Position numbers and translations under genes: made by a program. From an uncultured Bdellovibrionales bacterium (GTDB lineage Bacteria; Bdellovibrionota; Bdellovibrionia; Bdellovibrionales; JAMPXM01): 51,678 nucleotides of DNA. Position 1 is the stretch's first letter. Every line of letters begins with the position of its first letter. The stretch is from assembly GCA_937927435.1 (NCBI GenBank), contig CALBDW010000176.1:1-51678 (forward strand). Direction: 5' to 3'. This document shows positions 17,519 to 26,242 of the stretch, in pieces. The notes under the pieces were generated by a model, which was given only the letters and a program-made list of their open reading frames with translations, was not told the DNA's origin and searched no databases.

Positions 17519-18469
17519 ATGCTCTTTCGTCGATTCATCGTTTTTTCCGCCCTCGTGTGTTTTTCTTACCTCAATCCCGCCCAAAGCGTGATTTACGGCT
17601 CCGATGATATTCGCGAGGTCAACGACGTCCCTCAAGGCCGCCTTGCGAAAAGCATCGCGATTGCGGTTCCCAATCTCTTTATCGAGCCGAACGCCGATGG
17701 GACGCTCAAGATGGTGGACGTCATCCCGATGGAGGGATACCTCTGCCAGGACGAGCGCTTCACCAACCAAGTCAGCATCGGTAACTGCACCGGGTTCTTA
17801 GTGAGCGACCGTCATCTCGTGACCGCGGGCCACTGCCTGATTCCGACCGGAGAAGTAAACGATGAATACCATCCGTTCTGCGAAGCGTTCAGTTGGTATT
17901 TTGATTTTCGCCAGCCCAAAGCCGGCGCGACCCACATCAACCGAGTCCCGGCCGACCGCGTTTACAAGTGCAAGCGGGTCGTTCGAGCCGTTAACGTCGA
18001 CCAGATCATCGATGAAAACGGCATGAAATACACGGGCGCCGACTATGCGATCATTGAGCTCGATCGTCCCGTAGCTCCCGATCTGAAGCCCCTGAAAATC
18101 GCTAAAACCCCGGCGAAAGTTGGCGACACGGTTTTCACGATCGGCTATCCCCTCGGTCTCCCCGCCAAATTTTCAGGGATGTCGAGAGTCGTCCGCAATG
18201 ACCTGAAAAAAGAGTACTTCGAATCCTATCTGGACACCTTCAGTGGAAACTCCGGGGGACCAGTCTTGAATTCGCGATACGAAGTCGTGGGAATCCTCGT
18301 CGGCGGCCACTCCGTCGATTTCGCGAGCGACGCGAAAGAGTGCAAACGGCTCAATCGCTGCGACAACACCGGCAAGAACTGCACGGAAGAATCGCGGTGG
18401 CCTGATCTTCCTGTTACGAGCCTGATTCAAAGAATCGAAACGGTGAAAGCGCACATTCCGGCGAACTGA
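17519..18469 (+). CDS. Secreted trypsin-like (S1 family) serine protease
   Basis: The 316-residue product has a Sec signal peptide (about 1-23) and a chymotrypsin-fold protease domain with a full triad: H105 in VTAGHC, D175 in TGADYAIIEL, S245 in SGNSGGP. The cysteine framing the histidine (GNC...AGHC) and others near the C-terminus suggest disulfides. The segment between the signal and the catalytic domain is short (about 24-75) and could act as a pro-region. The arrangement is closest to the S1B/V8-like enzymes. AAAGGATA precedes the ATG. No PDZ domain follows, so it is not a DegP-type protease. In a predatory or saprophytic bacterium it could digest external protein; the target is unknown. 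Confidence 0.88.
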   Translation: MLFRRFIVFSALVCFSYLNPAQSVIYGSDDIREVNDVPQGRLAKSIAIAVPNLFIEPNADGTLKMVDVIPMEGYLCQDERFTNQVSIGNCTGFLVSDRHLVTAGHCLIPTGEVNDEYHPFCEAFSWYFDFRQPKAGATHINRVPADRVYKCKRVVRAVNVDQIIDENGMKYTGADYAIIELDRPVAPDLKPLKIAKTPAKVGDTVFTIGYPLGLPAKFSGMSRVVRNDLKKEYFESYLDTFSGNSGGPVLNSRYEVVGILVGGHSVDFASDAKECKRLNRCDNTGKNCTEESRWPDLPVTSLIQRIETVKAHIPAN

Positions 18470-18475
18470 TCCAAC

Positions 18476-19717
18476 TCAGTCTTTCCACAACTCGAACACT
18501 CGCCATTCAGGCGAGTGTTCGAAGTGGCCGACAGCAGCTCTTCTCTTCGTCTCAACCGAAAACCGAATGAAGGGGTTACTTCTGAAATATTCGTAGATCC
18601 GGCCCCGGCGCGAATCGATCAAATTCCGGGTCGAGGACACCCATCGGGAAAAGAACGCGATATCACCCTGAACCGAACTCCGAATCTCCTTCCAGTTTCG
18701 TTTCGAGGCCTCTTCATAAATGAAGGTTCGAAGAGCGCGAAGGCTCAAGTCTTCCGCCCCCTCGACTCCTTTGATCGACCGAGAGTCGTACTCTGCGAGC
18801 ATTCGTTCAAGAGACCGCTCCATATACATCAGCGCAATATCGAGCGAAGCCGGGGAAACGTTCTGCAAGCGATCAGAAAGAAACTCATCGACCAGAAGTC
18901 CTTCCACCGCAACCTCTTCGAGCACGGTATGCACCATCGTATGATAAAACCATTCACGCAAAAGCCATGAGCTGTGGGCCTGAAGTGCCGCCAAAACGTT
19001 ACGATCGGGCCCCGTCTTCTTGTAGGCGGCGAATAGCTCCCGAACGGCCTGTTTTCTCCGTTCCGCTTCTTTGGCGAGGCTTGAAAGCGGAGGCATTCGC
19101 GGATCGCGTTTCCGTTCGCGGCTGAAATTGAAGTGCATCAATTCATGAACCAGGGTCCATCGATCCCTGGCTTCGTCGATCAAAATCGTCGGACGCACGA
19201 GCTCCCGGTCGCTGCAAGAAAAACCGTCCCGCCCGCAATCTTCAAAAAAGAGCCCCGCTAGCCGCCAACCGCCCCTTGCCCCTCCCGCAAAGCGGTCCCA
19301 AAGCTCGCGCAGGTCGTCCGGCGCCACCGGAAGTTCCGTAAACATCGGGCAAACCACCGCTCCCGGGACCGTATCCCGCGGCACCCGGAAGACCCGTCCC
19401 CTCAGCAAGTCGTTCGCGTAGCGGCCCGTCGCCACGGCGGACGCCGTTAAAACCCCTTTCAAAATCGACCGGTCGTATCGTTTTCCAAAGAACGGCGAAG
19501 TCACGATCTCTTCCGCGGCCGGAACGATCACATCTTCACCTTGCGTTTTCGGTATAAAGCAACGGCTTTCGTCGTAGATGGGCTCGTAACGAATCCGGTG
19601 TCTGCGGACTGTGACCTCTTCCGCATCGTAAGCGCAAGCTCCCAGAGCGGCGACCATCGCGATAAGCACCGCGAGATTGAAGAAATTGAACCCGCCGACC
19701 TTCATATTCCCGATCAC
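18476..19717 (-). CDS. Putative zinc-metallopeptidase-like lipoprotein
   Basis: The 413-residue product has a lipoprotein signal with lipobox LGAC (Cys28). Near the middle is LVHELMH, an HExxH motif (H191-E192-H195), preceded by the strand-like RPTILIDEARDRWT, as in gluzincin-type metallopeptidases. A possible third ligand is a glutamate in LEEVAVEG (267-273), about 75 residues downstream. The rest is mostly helical. I do not recognise the family; peptidase activity is inferred from the motif alone. The GTG at 19717 has GGAG 7 bases upstream; an ATG at 19705 is the alternative. The 3' end contains a 13-bp inverted repeat (18492-18522) facing the convergent protease gene. Confidence 0.72.
   Translation of the reverse strand: MIGNMKVGGFNFFNLAVLIAMVAALGACAYDAEEVTVRRHRIRYEPIYDESRCFIPKTQGEDVIVPAAEEIVTSPFFGKRYDRSILKGVLTASAVATGRYANDLLRGRVFRVPRDTVPGAVVCPMFTELPVAPDDLRELWDRFAGGARGGWRLAGLFFEDCGRDGFSCSDRELVRPTILIDEARDRWTLVHELMHFNFSRERKRDPRMPPLSSLAKEAERRKQAVRELFAAYKKTGPDRNVLAALQAHSSWLLREWFYHTMVHTVLEEVAVEGLLVDEFLSDRLQNVSPASLDIALMYMERSLERMLAEYDSRSIKGVEGAEDLSLRALRTFIYEEASKRNWKEIRSSVQGDIAFFSRWVSSTRNLIDSRRGRIYEYFRSNPFIRFSVETKRRAAVGHFEHSPEWRVFELWKD
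18492..18522. repeat. 13-bp perfect inverted repeat inside the 3' end of the lipoprotein gene
   Basis: TCGAACACTCGCC (18492-18504) and GGCGAGTGTTCGA (18510-18522) form a perfect 13-bp stem with a 5-base loop. It lies 23 bases downstream of the serine protease stop but within the coding sequence of the convergent lipoprotein. There is no T-run on either side, so it is not a canonical intrinsic terminator; it could stabilise the 3' end or pause transcription of the protease mRNA. Confidence 0.7.
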
Positions 19718-20042
19718 CCGACCGCTCCGACCTGAAACCCGTCTCGTACTTCAATGGCGGTGAAGAGTGAACCTCGAATTCGAAAGGTAACGCGACTTGA
19801 AAATCGTACCGCGATCGGCCACGGCAACATAAATCGCGGCAGGAAGTATCTTCATGGAAAGCGAAGTCACAGTTTGACGGGGCCGATTGCCTCATGCGGG
19901 CCGCGTAAAGGCCAAATGTTACGATTCGTTCAATAAGACTACAAAAACATTATCTGTACCCCAATCGTCCCACTCTGATAGTTCTCCCGCGCAGAACTAA
20001 ATGAGTTCGTTTTATAAATTTAACCGATTTAAGGAGAACAAG
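19718..20042. other. Intergenic region between divergent genes
   Basis: These 325 bases separate the divergent HELMH lipoprotein and the small periplasmic protein, so both promoters should lie here. No strong sigma-70 pair is visible: TTGACG near 19875 has no fitting -10. The bases before 20043 are AT-rich (TTTTATAAATTTAA) and end in a good AAGGAG ribosome binding site. No convincing gene or RNA structure is seen. Confidence 0.4.
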
Positions 20043-20573
20043 ATGGCCAAATTCAAAATCGCTTTAGCGGCAATCGTCCTTTCCCTCGTTGCAACCAAAG
20101 GTTTTGCAGACACGGTTGAAACCGAACAACCGGCTGAGACCGTGGTGGCTCCCCAGACGGATTCGGCTGATTCCGCAACCGAGCCTGTCGTGAATCCTGA
20201 GCAACCGGCCGCCAACGTCAACGATGACATGCTCGGCACCTGGAGAATCGCTTACGCCGCCTGCACGAGCCAATACGGCGCTTACTACCCGAGCTATCCG
20301 CTCTATATCGAGATCGTGCACGCTCGCACGGAGTTCATCGCAAGAAGCCAAGTCCGCGACGAAGTTTGCCGCATCGAAGGCACGTATGCGACGGCTGAAG
20401 ATGGCGTTAAATACGAAGTGAAGTCGCAAGACTGCTCGATCGCTAAACTGGCCGACGACTTGAAAGCTAAACTCGAGCAAGGCTACATCACGATCAATCT
20501 GAGCTCTGAAGTCGCCGACAAAGTCTGCCCGTTCGAAAACAGCGCTCTCGAAGTCTACTTGGTCCAGCTCTAA
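20043..20573 (+). CDS. Small periplasmic protein of unknown function
   Basis: The 176-residue product starts at the ATG at 20043, directly after AAGGAGAACAAG. It has a Sec signal peptide with probable cleavage after GFA (about residue 20), then a Glu/Thr/Pro/Ala-rich linker (about 22-58) and a compact domain (about 60-176) that begins with MLGTWRIAYAAC. Four cysteines in that domain could pair as disulfides. The GTW start and strand-rich pattern recall lipocalin-like or META-like beta barrels, but I cannot assign a family. A strong hairpin terminator follows at 20580-20609, which together with the ribosome binding site suggests good expression. Confidence 0.72.
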   Translation: MAKFKIALAAIVLSLVATKGFADTVETEQPAETVVAPQTDSADSATEPVVNPEQPAANVNDDMLGTWRIAYAACTSQYGAYYPSYPLYIEIVHARTEFIARSQVRDEVCRIEGTYATAEDGVKYEVKSQDCSIAKLADDLKAKLEQGYITINLSSEVADKVCPFENSALEVYLVQL

Positions 20574-20579
20574 AACCAA

Positions 20580-20617
20580 AAACGGCGGCGCGAGCATTCG
20601 CCGCCGTTTCTTTATTT
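20580..20617 (+). terminator. Intrinsic terminator after the periplasmic protein gene
   Basis: AAACGGCGGCG (20580-20590) pairs with CGCCGCCGTTT (20599-20609) around an 8-base loop, followed by CTTTATTT. The A-rich left side means it may also work in reverse for hutU, whose stop is at 20637. Confidence 0.85.
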
Positions 20618-20636
20618 CCTCTTAAATCCGATTCCC

Positions 20637-22295
20637 TCAAATCCAAAGCGACCGGGCGCCGCGTTCGCGGGCGGTCGCTTTCGCTTCCTCATACCCGGCA
20701 TCAATGTGACGGAAGAGCCCCATTGCCGGGTCCGCGGTCAAAACCCGCTCCAAACGGCGGGCAGCCGCTTCGGTTCCGTCGGCCACGATCACTTGACCCG
20801 CGTGCAAGCTATAGCCCATTCCGACTCCTCCGCCGTGATGGAAGCTCACCCAGCTGGCGCCACAAGCCGTGTTTACCAACGCGTTCAGAATCGGCCAATC
20901 GGCGACCGCATCGGAGCCGTCTTTCATCGCTTCCGTTTCCCGATTCGGAGATGCGACACTGCCGCAATCGAGATGGTCGCGTCCAATGACAATCGGCGCC
21001 TTCACTTTGCCCGTGCGGACGAGCTCGTTGAACTTAAGCCCCGCCAGATGTCTTTCTCCATACTCGAGCCAACAGATCCGAGCCGGGAGCCCTTGGAAAG
21101 CGATGCGCTCTGACGCCATATCGAGCCAACGAATGAGATGCTTTTTGTGCGGAAAAAGTTCGCGGATCGCATCGTCCGTCACGCGGATATCTTCAGGATC
21201 CCCCGAAAGCGCGACCCAACGGAAAGGCCCCGAACCCTTGCAGAAAAGCGGACGGATATATTCGGGAACGAAGCCCGGAATATTAAACGCGTTTTCAACT
21301 CCACCCTCTTGTGCGCGCGCCCGGATATTGTTGCCGTAATCGAACGCCACGGCTCCCCGTTTTTGCATTTCGAGCATGCCGCGTACGTGTTTCGCCATAC
21401 TTTCGATCGCGCGCCGAACATACATGTCGGGATCGTGTTTGCGAAGGTCTGCAGCCTGCGCGAGCGAAAGCCCTTCCGGAATATAACCGTTAAGCGGATC
21501 GTGTGCGCTCGTCTGATCGGTCAGAATATCCGGCGTAAAGCCGCGTGTGAGAAGCTCGTGGATCACGGTCGCCATATTGCCTTCAAGGGCGACGGAGCGG
21601 GCCCCCCCTTGCTCTTTGTACTTCGCCACGCGCTGAAGGGCGTCATCGAGATCGGTCGCGACTTCGTCGACATACTTCGTTTTCAAGCGTTTCTCAATAC
21701 GTTCACGATCGACCTCGACGGCGAGAACGACGGCGCCAGCAAAAACTCCCGCAAGCGGCTGCGCTCCCCCCATGCCGCCCAGACCCGCCGTCAAAATCAC
21801 GCGCCCTTTGAGATCACCACCGAAATGCTGGCGTCCGCACTCAGCGAAGGTTTCGTACGTGCCCTGCACGATTCCCTGGCTGCCGATATAAATCCAAGAG
21901 CCGGCCGTCATTTGGCCGTACATCATGAGCCCCTTCTTATCGAGCTCGTGGAACGTCTCCCAATTCGCCCATTTACCGACGAGGTTCGAGTTCGCGATCA
22001 ACACCCGGGGCGCATCTTCGTGCGTGCGAAGGATGCCGATCGGCTTTCCGCTCTGAACAAGGAGGGTCTCGTCGTTTTCGAGAGTTTTTAAAGCCGCGAG
22101 AATCTTATCGAAAGACTCCCAGTTGCGGGCAGCTTTGCCGATCCCGCCGTAAACGATCAGCTCCTCGGGTTTTTCGGCGACGTCGGGATCCAAATTGTTC
22201 TGGATCATGCGATAGGCGGCTTCCTGAAGCCAGCCTTTGCACGTCAGTTGACTCCCTCTAGGTGCGCGAACCACGCGTGCGGAATTGCTTGCCAT
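20637..22295 (-). CDS. hutU: Urocanate hydratase
   Basis: Converts urocanate to 4-imidazolone-5-propionate with tightly bound NAD+, the second step of histidine degradation. The 552-residue length is typical. Recognisable segments include [20 protein letters not shown] near the N-terminus, the NAD-binding [27 protein letters not shown], the active-site cysteine in [15 protein letters not shown], and the C-terminal [11 protein letters not shown]. It begins 12 bases after hutH on the same strand and closes a run with rpe, fmt and def upstream. It is the last gene before the terminator shared with the gene ending at 20573. Confidence 0.97.
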   Translation of the reverse strand: MASNSARVVRAPRGSQLTCKGWLQEAAYRMIQNNLDPDVAEKPEELIVYGGIGKAARNWESFDKILAALKTLENDETLLVQSGKPIGILRTHEDAPRVLIANSNLVGKWANWETFHELDKKGLMMYGQMTAGSWIYIGSQGIVQGTYETFAECGRQHFGGDLKGRVILTAGLGGMGGAQPLAGVFAGAVVLAVEVDRERIEKRLKTKYVDEVATDLDDALQRVAKYKEQGGARSVALEGNMATVIHELLTRGFTPDILTDQTSAHDPLNGYIPEGLSLAQAADLRKHDPDMYVRRAIESMAKHVRGMLEMQKRGAVAFDYGNNIRARAQEGGVENAFNIPGFVPEYIRPLFCKGSGPFRWVALSGDPEDIRVTDDAIRELFPHKKHLIRWLDMASERIAFQGLPARICWLEYGERHLAGLKFNELVRTGKVKAPIVIGRDHLDCGSVASPNRETEAMKDGSDAVADWPILNALVNTACGASWVSFHHGGGVGMGYSLHAGQVIVADGTEAAARRLERVLTADPAMGLFRHIDAGYEEAKATARERGARSLWI

Positions 22296-22307
22296 AACGA
22301 TTCCCCC

Positions 22308-23873
22308 TCACCATTCGAGCGCGCCGACGACTTCGTGAACGCGATTCAGAATTTCATCACTGCGAATCATACCTTTGATCGTTTCGATGTCATCCGCAAA
22401 AACCCGGTCTTCGACGGCGAACGGAACCCGCGCGCGGATCAGTTCGTAAACGGGTTTTACGGCGCCGGCCGGCTCCAACGGTTTTAAAAGATCAAGAGCT
22501 TGTGAAGCGCTCAAAAGCTCCATCGCCACGATGTGCTCGGCGTTTCTCACAACTTGCCGCGCTTTACGTGCGGCGATCGTTCCCATTGAGACGTGGTCTT
22601 CTTTATCGGCCGACGTCGGGATGCTGTCGACGGATGCCGGGTGCGCGAGAATCTTATTCTCGCTCACCAAAGCCGCGGCGGCGACCTGAACGATCATGTG
22701 ACCGCTATTGAGCCCGCCGTTCGGAGCCAAGAAGGCCGGTAGCCCGCTCATGGCCGGATTGATGAGCTTTTCAATGCGGCATTCGGAAATCGACGCCATC
22801 GCGGAAACCGCGATCGCCATAAAATCGAGGACGAACGCAACCGGCTCACCGTGGAAGTTTCCGCAAGAAAGGATCTTTCCGTCTTCCGCGAACACCAGCG
22901 GGTTGTCGGTTGAAGAGTTCGCTTCGATTTCCAACGTTTCAACCACGCGCCTCAAAGCGCTCTTTGCGGCCCCGTGCACGGCCGGCATGCAGCGGAGCGA
23001 GTAAGCGTCTTGCACGCGTCCGCAATCTTTATGGCTTTCCGCAATCGGGGACGTCGGCCCGAGAAGCTTCATCAAATTGCGCGCGGTCTCGGCTTCGCCG
23101 TGATGGGGACGCACTTTGGAGATCAGCGGGTCGAACGCCGTGCGCGTTCCCCGCATCGCCTCAAGGCTCATCGCCCCCGCAAGATCCGTCATCCAAATCA
23201 AGCGACGCGCCTCATACGCGCTCAAAAGACCGATCGCCGTCATCACTTGGCAGCCGTTAATCATCGAAAGCCCTTCTTTGGCCTTGAGATCCAGCGGCTT
23301 GACCCCCTTTTCAGCAAGCAGAGCCGAAACCGGAACGGGGCGCCCGTCTTTCCACGCCCGACCTTCGCCGATAATCGCCAGCGCCAGATGCGAAAGCGGC
23401 GCGAGATCACCACTTGCTCCGACGGAACCTTGTTGCGGGATCACGGGGATGATGTCGGCGTTCAAAAACTCGAGAATCTTATCGACGACAAGAGGACGGA
23501 TGCCGCTATGACCGTTCGCCAAAGCGTTCGCCCGCAAGAACATGATCGCGCGGGTCTCTTCCGGCGTGAACGGCTCGCCGACACCGCTGGAGTGGGAGCG
23601 AATGAGATTCCGTTGCAACTGGTCGATTTCAGCATCGGAGATGCGCACGCTCGAGAAAGCTCCGAAGCCGGTGTTCACGCCATAGATGGCCTCGCCGCTC
23701 GTCATGCGCTTTTCGATGTACGTGCGCGAACTCTGCATCTTCTCACGCGCTTCGGGCGCCAGCTCCACGCACACTTTGCCCGCGCCGTGGGCCACTTTCC
23801 AAACGGTTTCAAGATCGGCGTTCTGACCATTAAGCCGAATAACTGATTCTTTTTGCGTCGCTGTCGTTTGCAT
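22308..23873 (-). CDS. hutH: Histidine ammonia-lyase
   Basis: Deaminates L-histidine to trans-urocanate, the entry step of the Hut pathway. The 521-residue product has the Ala-Ser-Gly triad that forms the MIO prosthetic group (GSVGASGDLAPLSH, residues about 149-162), the catalytic tyrosine region YGVNTGFG near 64-71, and later blocks such as NGCQVMTA and SSTDNPL. The ATG at 23873 is chosen because GAGGAA lies 7 bases upstream; a TTG 15 bases earlier would overlap the rpe stop. It sits 11 bases downstream of rpe and 12 upstream of hutU, so it is almost certainly co-transcribed with both. Confidence 0.96.
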   Translation of the reverse strand: MQTTATQKESVIRLNGQNADLETVWKVAHGAGKVCVELAPEAREKMQSSRTYIEKRMTSGEAIYGVNTGFGAFSSVRISDAEIDQLQRNLIRSHSSGVGEPFTPEETRAIMFLRANALANGHSGIRPLVVDKILEFLNADIIPVIPQQGSVGASGDLAPLSHLALAIIGEGRAWKDGRPVPVSALLAEKGVKPLDLKAKEGLSMINGCQVMTAIGLLSAYEARRLIWMTDLAGAMSLEAMRGTRTAFDPLISKVRPHHGEAETARNLMKLLGPTSPIAESHKDCGRVQDAYSLRCMPAVHGAAKSALRRVVETLEIEANSSTDNPLVFAEDGKILSCGNFHGEPVAFVLDFMAIAVSAMASISECRIEKLINPAMSGLPAFLAPNGGLNSGHMIVQVAAAALVSENKILAHPASVDSIPTSADKEDHVSMGTIAARKARQVVRNAEHIVAMELLSASQALDLLKPLEPAGAVKPVYELIRARVPFAVEDRVFADDIETIKGMIRSDEILNRVHEVVGALEW

Positions 23874-23884
23874 TTTCGTGTTCC

Positions 23885-24550
23885 TCAAACTTTCTTCGCC
23901 GCTTTGATCGCGCGAATTGCCTGCTGATAGTCGCCGCTTTTAAAAACGGCGTTTCCGGCCACAAGGACATCCGCCTCGCGCACGAGCTGAGCGGTTTCAG
24001 GATTAATGCCGCCGTCGACTTGGATCAACGCTTGATGACCGATGCACTTCAATTCCGAGCGTATATCGGAAATTTTCCCGACTTGATCGGCCATGAACTT
24101 CTGTCCGCTAAAGCCCGGATTCACGGTCATAACAAGTACAAGATCCACATAAGGCAAATACGGGAGGATTTCACCGACCGGCGTCGCCGGACGAAGCGTA
24201 ATCCCGGGCTTCACTCCGCGCGCGCGAATCATCTCCAGAACCGCGCGGGCATCCTTACAGGTTTCAATATGGACCGTGATGTAATCCGCCCCCGCATCAG
24301 CGAAATCGTCGATGTATTTTTCCGGGTTTTCGATCATGAGATGGCAATCGAGGGGAATTTTCGTGACCGGCCGCAGGCTTTTCACCACGGGCGCGCCGAT
24401 GGTGAGATTCGGGACGAAATGCCCGTCCATGATATCGACGTGTATCCAGTCGGCCCCCGCCTGAGTGACTTTTTCGATTTCGTCCGCTAGGTTAGCGAAA
24501 TCGGCCGAAAGAATGCTCGGCGCGATGAGAAACTCGCCTGCTTCTGCCAT
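23885..24550 (-). CDS. rpe: Ribulose-phosphate 3-epimerase
   Basis: Interconverts ribulose-5-phosphate and xylulose-5-phosphate in the pentose phosphate pathway. The 221-residue TIM barrel has APSILSADFANL at the start, the metal-binding HVDIMDGHFVPN, CHLMIENP, MTVNPGFSGQKF and QVDGGINPETA, all signature segments with the expected metal and catalytic residues. It lies 38 bases after fmt, in the common def-fmt-rpe order (the rsmB often found between them is missing), and 11 bases before hutH. Confidence 0.96.
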   Translation of the reverse strand: MAEAGEFLIAPSILSADFANLADEIEKVTQAGADWIHVDIMDGHFVPNLTIGAPVVKSLRPVTKIPLDCHLMIENPEKYIDDFADAGADYITVHIETCKDARAVLEMIRARGVKPGITLRPATPVGEILPYLPYVDLVLVMTVNPGFSGQKFMADQVGKISDIRSELKCIGHQALIQVDGGINPETAQLVREADVLVAGNAVFKSGDYQQAIRAIKAAKKV

Positions 24551-24588
24551 CTTCGTTCAACCCTTTTTTTTGAATGAGACGCCACAAT

Positions 24589-25536
24589 TCACTCGAAGTT
24601 CTGGCCGACCGACACAGGGTAGCCCCGCAAGTATTCGGCGACCTTCATGCGTGAACGTGACTCAGGTTGAACTTCTAACACCTCAAGAAGGCCTTGGCCA
24701 CAAGCGACTGCAAAGGAATCGCGTCCCACTTCCACGACTTCACCCGGCGCGCCATGGACCCCATCGTCCGCAAGAACCTTGGTTTTATGAATCTTCAGTG
24801 CAGCTCCCGACGGAGTTTGGCAGTACGCGAACGGCCCCATTGCCAAACCTCGCACCCGATTAAACAGCGCCCGAGCCGGCAACGACCAGTTCAATCGAGC
24901 CTCTTCTTTCGTGATCTTCGGGGCGATTGTAACGCGCGACTCGTCTTGCTCGACCGGGGTGAGATTCCCCCTTAAGTAATCCATGTATTCGATGTGGAGG
25001 AGATCCGCTCCGAGCACTTTCAACTGGTCGTGCAAGTCCTTCGCGTCCATCTCATCCGTGATCGGCACCGTGCGCGCTCCGAGCACGGGGCCCGCATCCA
25101 ACTTACGCACCATGATCTGAAGGGAAACGCCGGTTTCGCGATCGCCCTCCATGATCGCCCGCTGAATGGGCGCGGCTCCCCGCCAGCGCGGTAATATGCT
25201 GGCATGGACGTTGACACAGCCGCGTGGGAAAAGATCGAGAAACCTTTGGCTGAGGATCTGTCCGAACGCAACGACCGCAGCGCTTTCCGCGCCATACGAA
25301 GCGATCTTCGTTAGCATTTCTTCGGTATTGACGGACTCAGGCGTGAGAACTTCGAGACCGTGCCGCAAAGCCAGTTCCTTCACCGGCGACGCCTTTAATT
25401 GCATTTTCCGACCGGCCGGCCGGTCCGGCTGCGTGATCACGGCCGCGATTTCGTAATGCTCGTCTGCGATCAGACGCTCGAGTGAAGCCGCCGCGAAGTC
25501 CGGAGTTCCAAGGAAGAGAATGCGAACTTTACTCAT
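24589..25536 (-). CDS. fmt: Methionyl-tRNA formyltransferase
   Basis: Formylates the initiator Met-tRNA using 10-formyl-tetrahydrofolate. The 315-residue product begins with the canonical MSKVRILFLGTPDFAA, has the formyl-transfer residues N109 and H111 in VNVHASILPRWRGAAPIQ, D147 in KLDAGP, and a C-terminal OB-like domain (about 207-315). The ATG at 25536 is chosen on this family start; the frame stays open upstream but would overlap the end of def. Only a weak ribosome binding site is seen, so it may depend on coupling with def, whose stop is 10 bases upstream. Confidence 0.96.
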   Translation of the reverse strand: MSKVRILFLGTPDFAAASLERLIADEHYEIAAVITQPDRPAGRKMQLKASPVKELALRHGLEVLTPESVNTEEMLTKIASYGAESAAVVAFGQILSQRFLDLFPRGCVNVHASILPRWRGAAPIQRAIMEGDRETGVSLQIMVRKLDAGPVLGARTVPITDEMDAKDLHDQLKVLGADLLHIEYMDYLRGNLTPVEQDESRVTIAPKITKEEARLNWSLPARALFNRVRGLAMGPFAYCQTPSGAALKIHKTKVLADDGVHGAPGEVVEVGRDSFAVACGQGLLEVLEVQPESRSRMKVAEYLRGYPVSVGQNFE

Positions 25537-25546
25537 CAGCTTTGAC

Positions 25547-26164
25547 TTATCTGGCTTCAGCTTTCGCTTGCTCACGACGCTCGCGGACTTTCGCCCGTTC
25601 CTCGGCGACTTCCTCCGGCGTCGGGTAACCATGCTTCTGGATGCGGTTTTTAATCCGGTTTGATTTAACGAAACTCAGGCGGTCGATGAAGAGTTTACCC
25701 TCGAGATGATCCATCTCGTGTTGCAAACACACGGCGAGAAGACCGTCGGTCTTGATCAGCCGCTCTTGGCCGTCGATGTCGAGATACTTCACTTCGACGT
25801 ACTGTGAGCGTTCGACGGTTTCATAATAACCGGGAACACTGAGACAGCCTTCTTCGTACGTGGTTTTGTCACGCGCCACGACGATCTCGGGGTTGAAAAC
25901 GATGAGCGGCTGCGGAACTTGACGTTCAAGCTCCGTCATCGCCGACTCGTCGATATTCCCTTCTTCGTCGCGGGGACGCGTATCGATAACCAAAAGGCGA
26001 ACCGACTGGCCGACTTGCGGTGCTGCAAGCCCGATCCCGTGAGCAGCGTACATGGTTTCCAGCATGTCTTCCGCAAGCTTTCTCAGCTCGGGTGTGACTT
26101 CCGTGACTGGAACGCCTTTCTTGCGCAAACGGGGGTCTGGATATTTCAAGATTTCGAGCACCAT
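25547..26164 (-). CDS. def: Peptide deformylase with charged C-terminal tail
   Basis: Removes the formyl group from nascent proteins. All three motifs are present: GIGLAAPQ (43-50), EEGCLSVPG with the metal ligand C107, and QHEMDH with H149, E150 and H153. The protein is 205 residues, longer than the usual 165-190, owing to an acidic insertion (about 62-84) and a highly charged Arg/Glu/Lys tail after residue 170 that may help ribosome contact; this last is inference. GGAGGA lies 9 bases upstream of the ATG. It precedes fmt by 10 bases, and lptG ends 78 bases upstream. Confidence 0.95.
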   Translation of the reverse strand: MVLEILKYPDPRLRKKGVPVTEVTPELRKLAEDMLETMYAAHGIGLAAPQVGQSVRLLVIDTRPRDEEGNIDESAMTELERQVPQPLIVFNPEIVVARDKTTYEEGCLSVPGYYETVERSQYVEVKYLDIDGQERLIKTDGLLAVCLQHEMDHLEGKLFIDRLSFVKSNRIKNRIQKHGYPTPEEVAEERAKVRERREQAKAEAR

Positions 26165-26242
26165 TGAGGGGATCCTCCGATTCGCCTGTTAGTGCCCCAT
26201 ATTACCCTAAAACGGCGTTCCAAGCGAGGCTTTTGGCGGGCT

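Noticed and set aside
19754..19936. A 60-codon open frame in the intergenic region before 20043
   Set aside because: No ribosome binding site, Arg/Lys-rich random-looking sequence, and it lies where divergent promoters are expected.
21138..22091. A 317-codon plus-strand open frame opposite hutU
   Set aside because: Lies entirely within urocanate hydratase and shows no family features or ribosome binding site.
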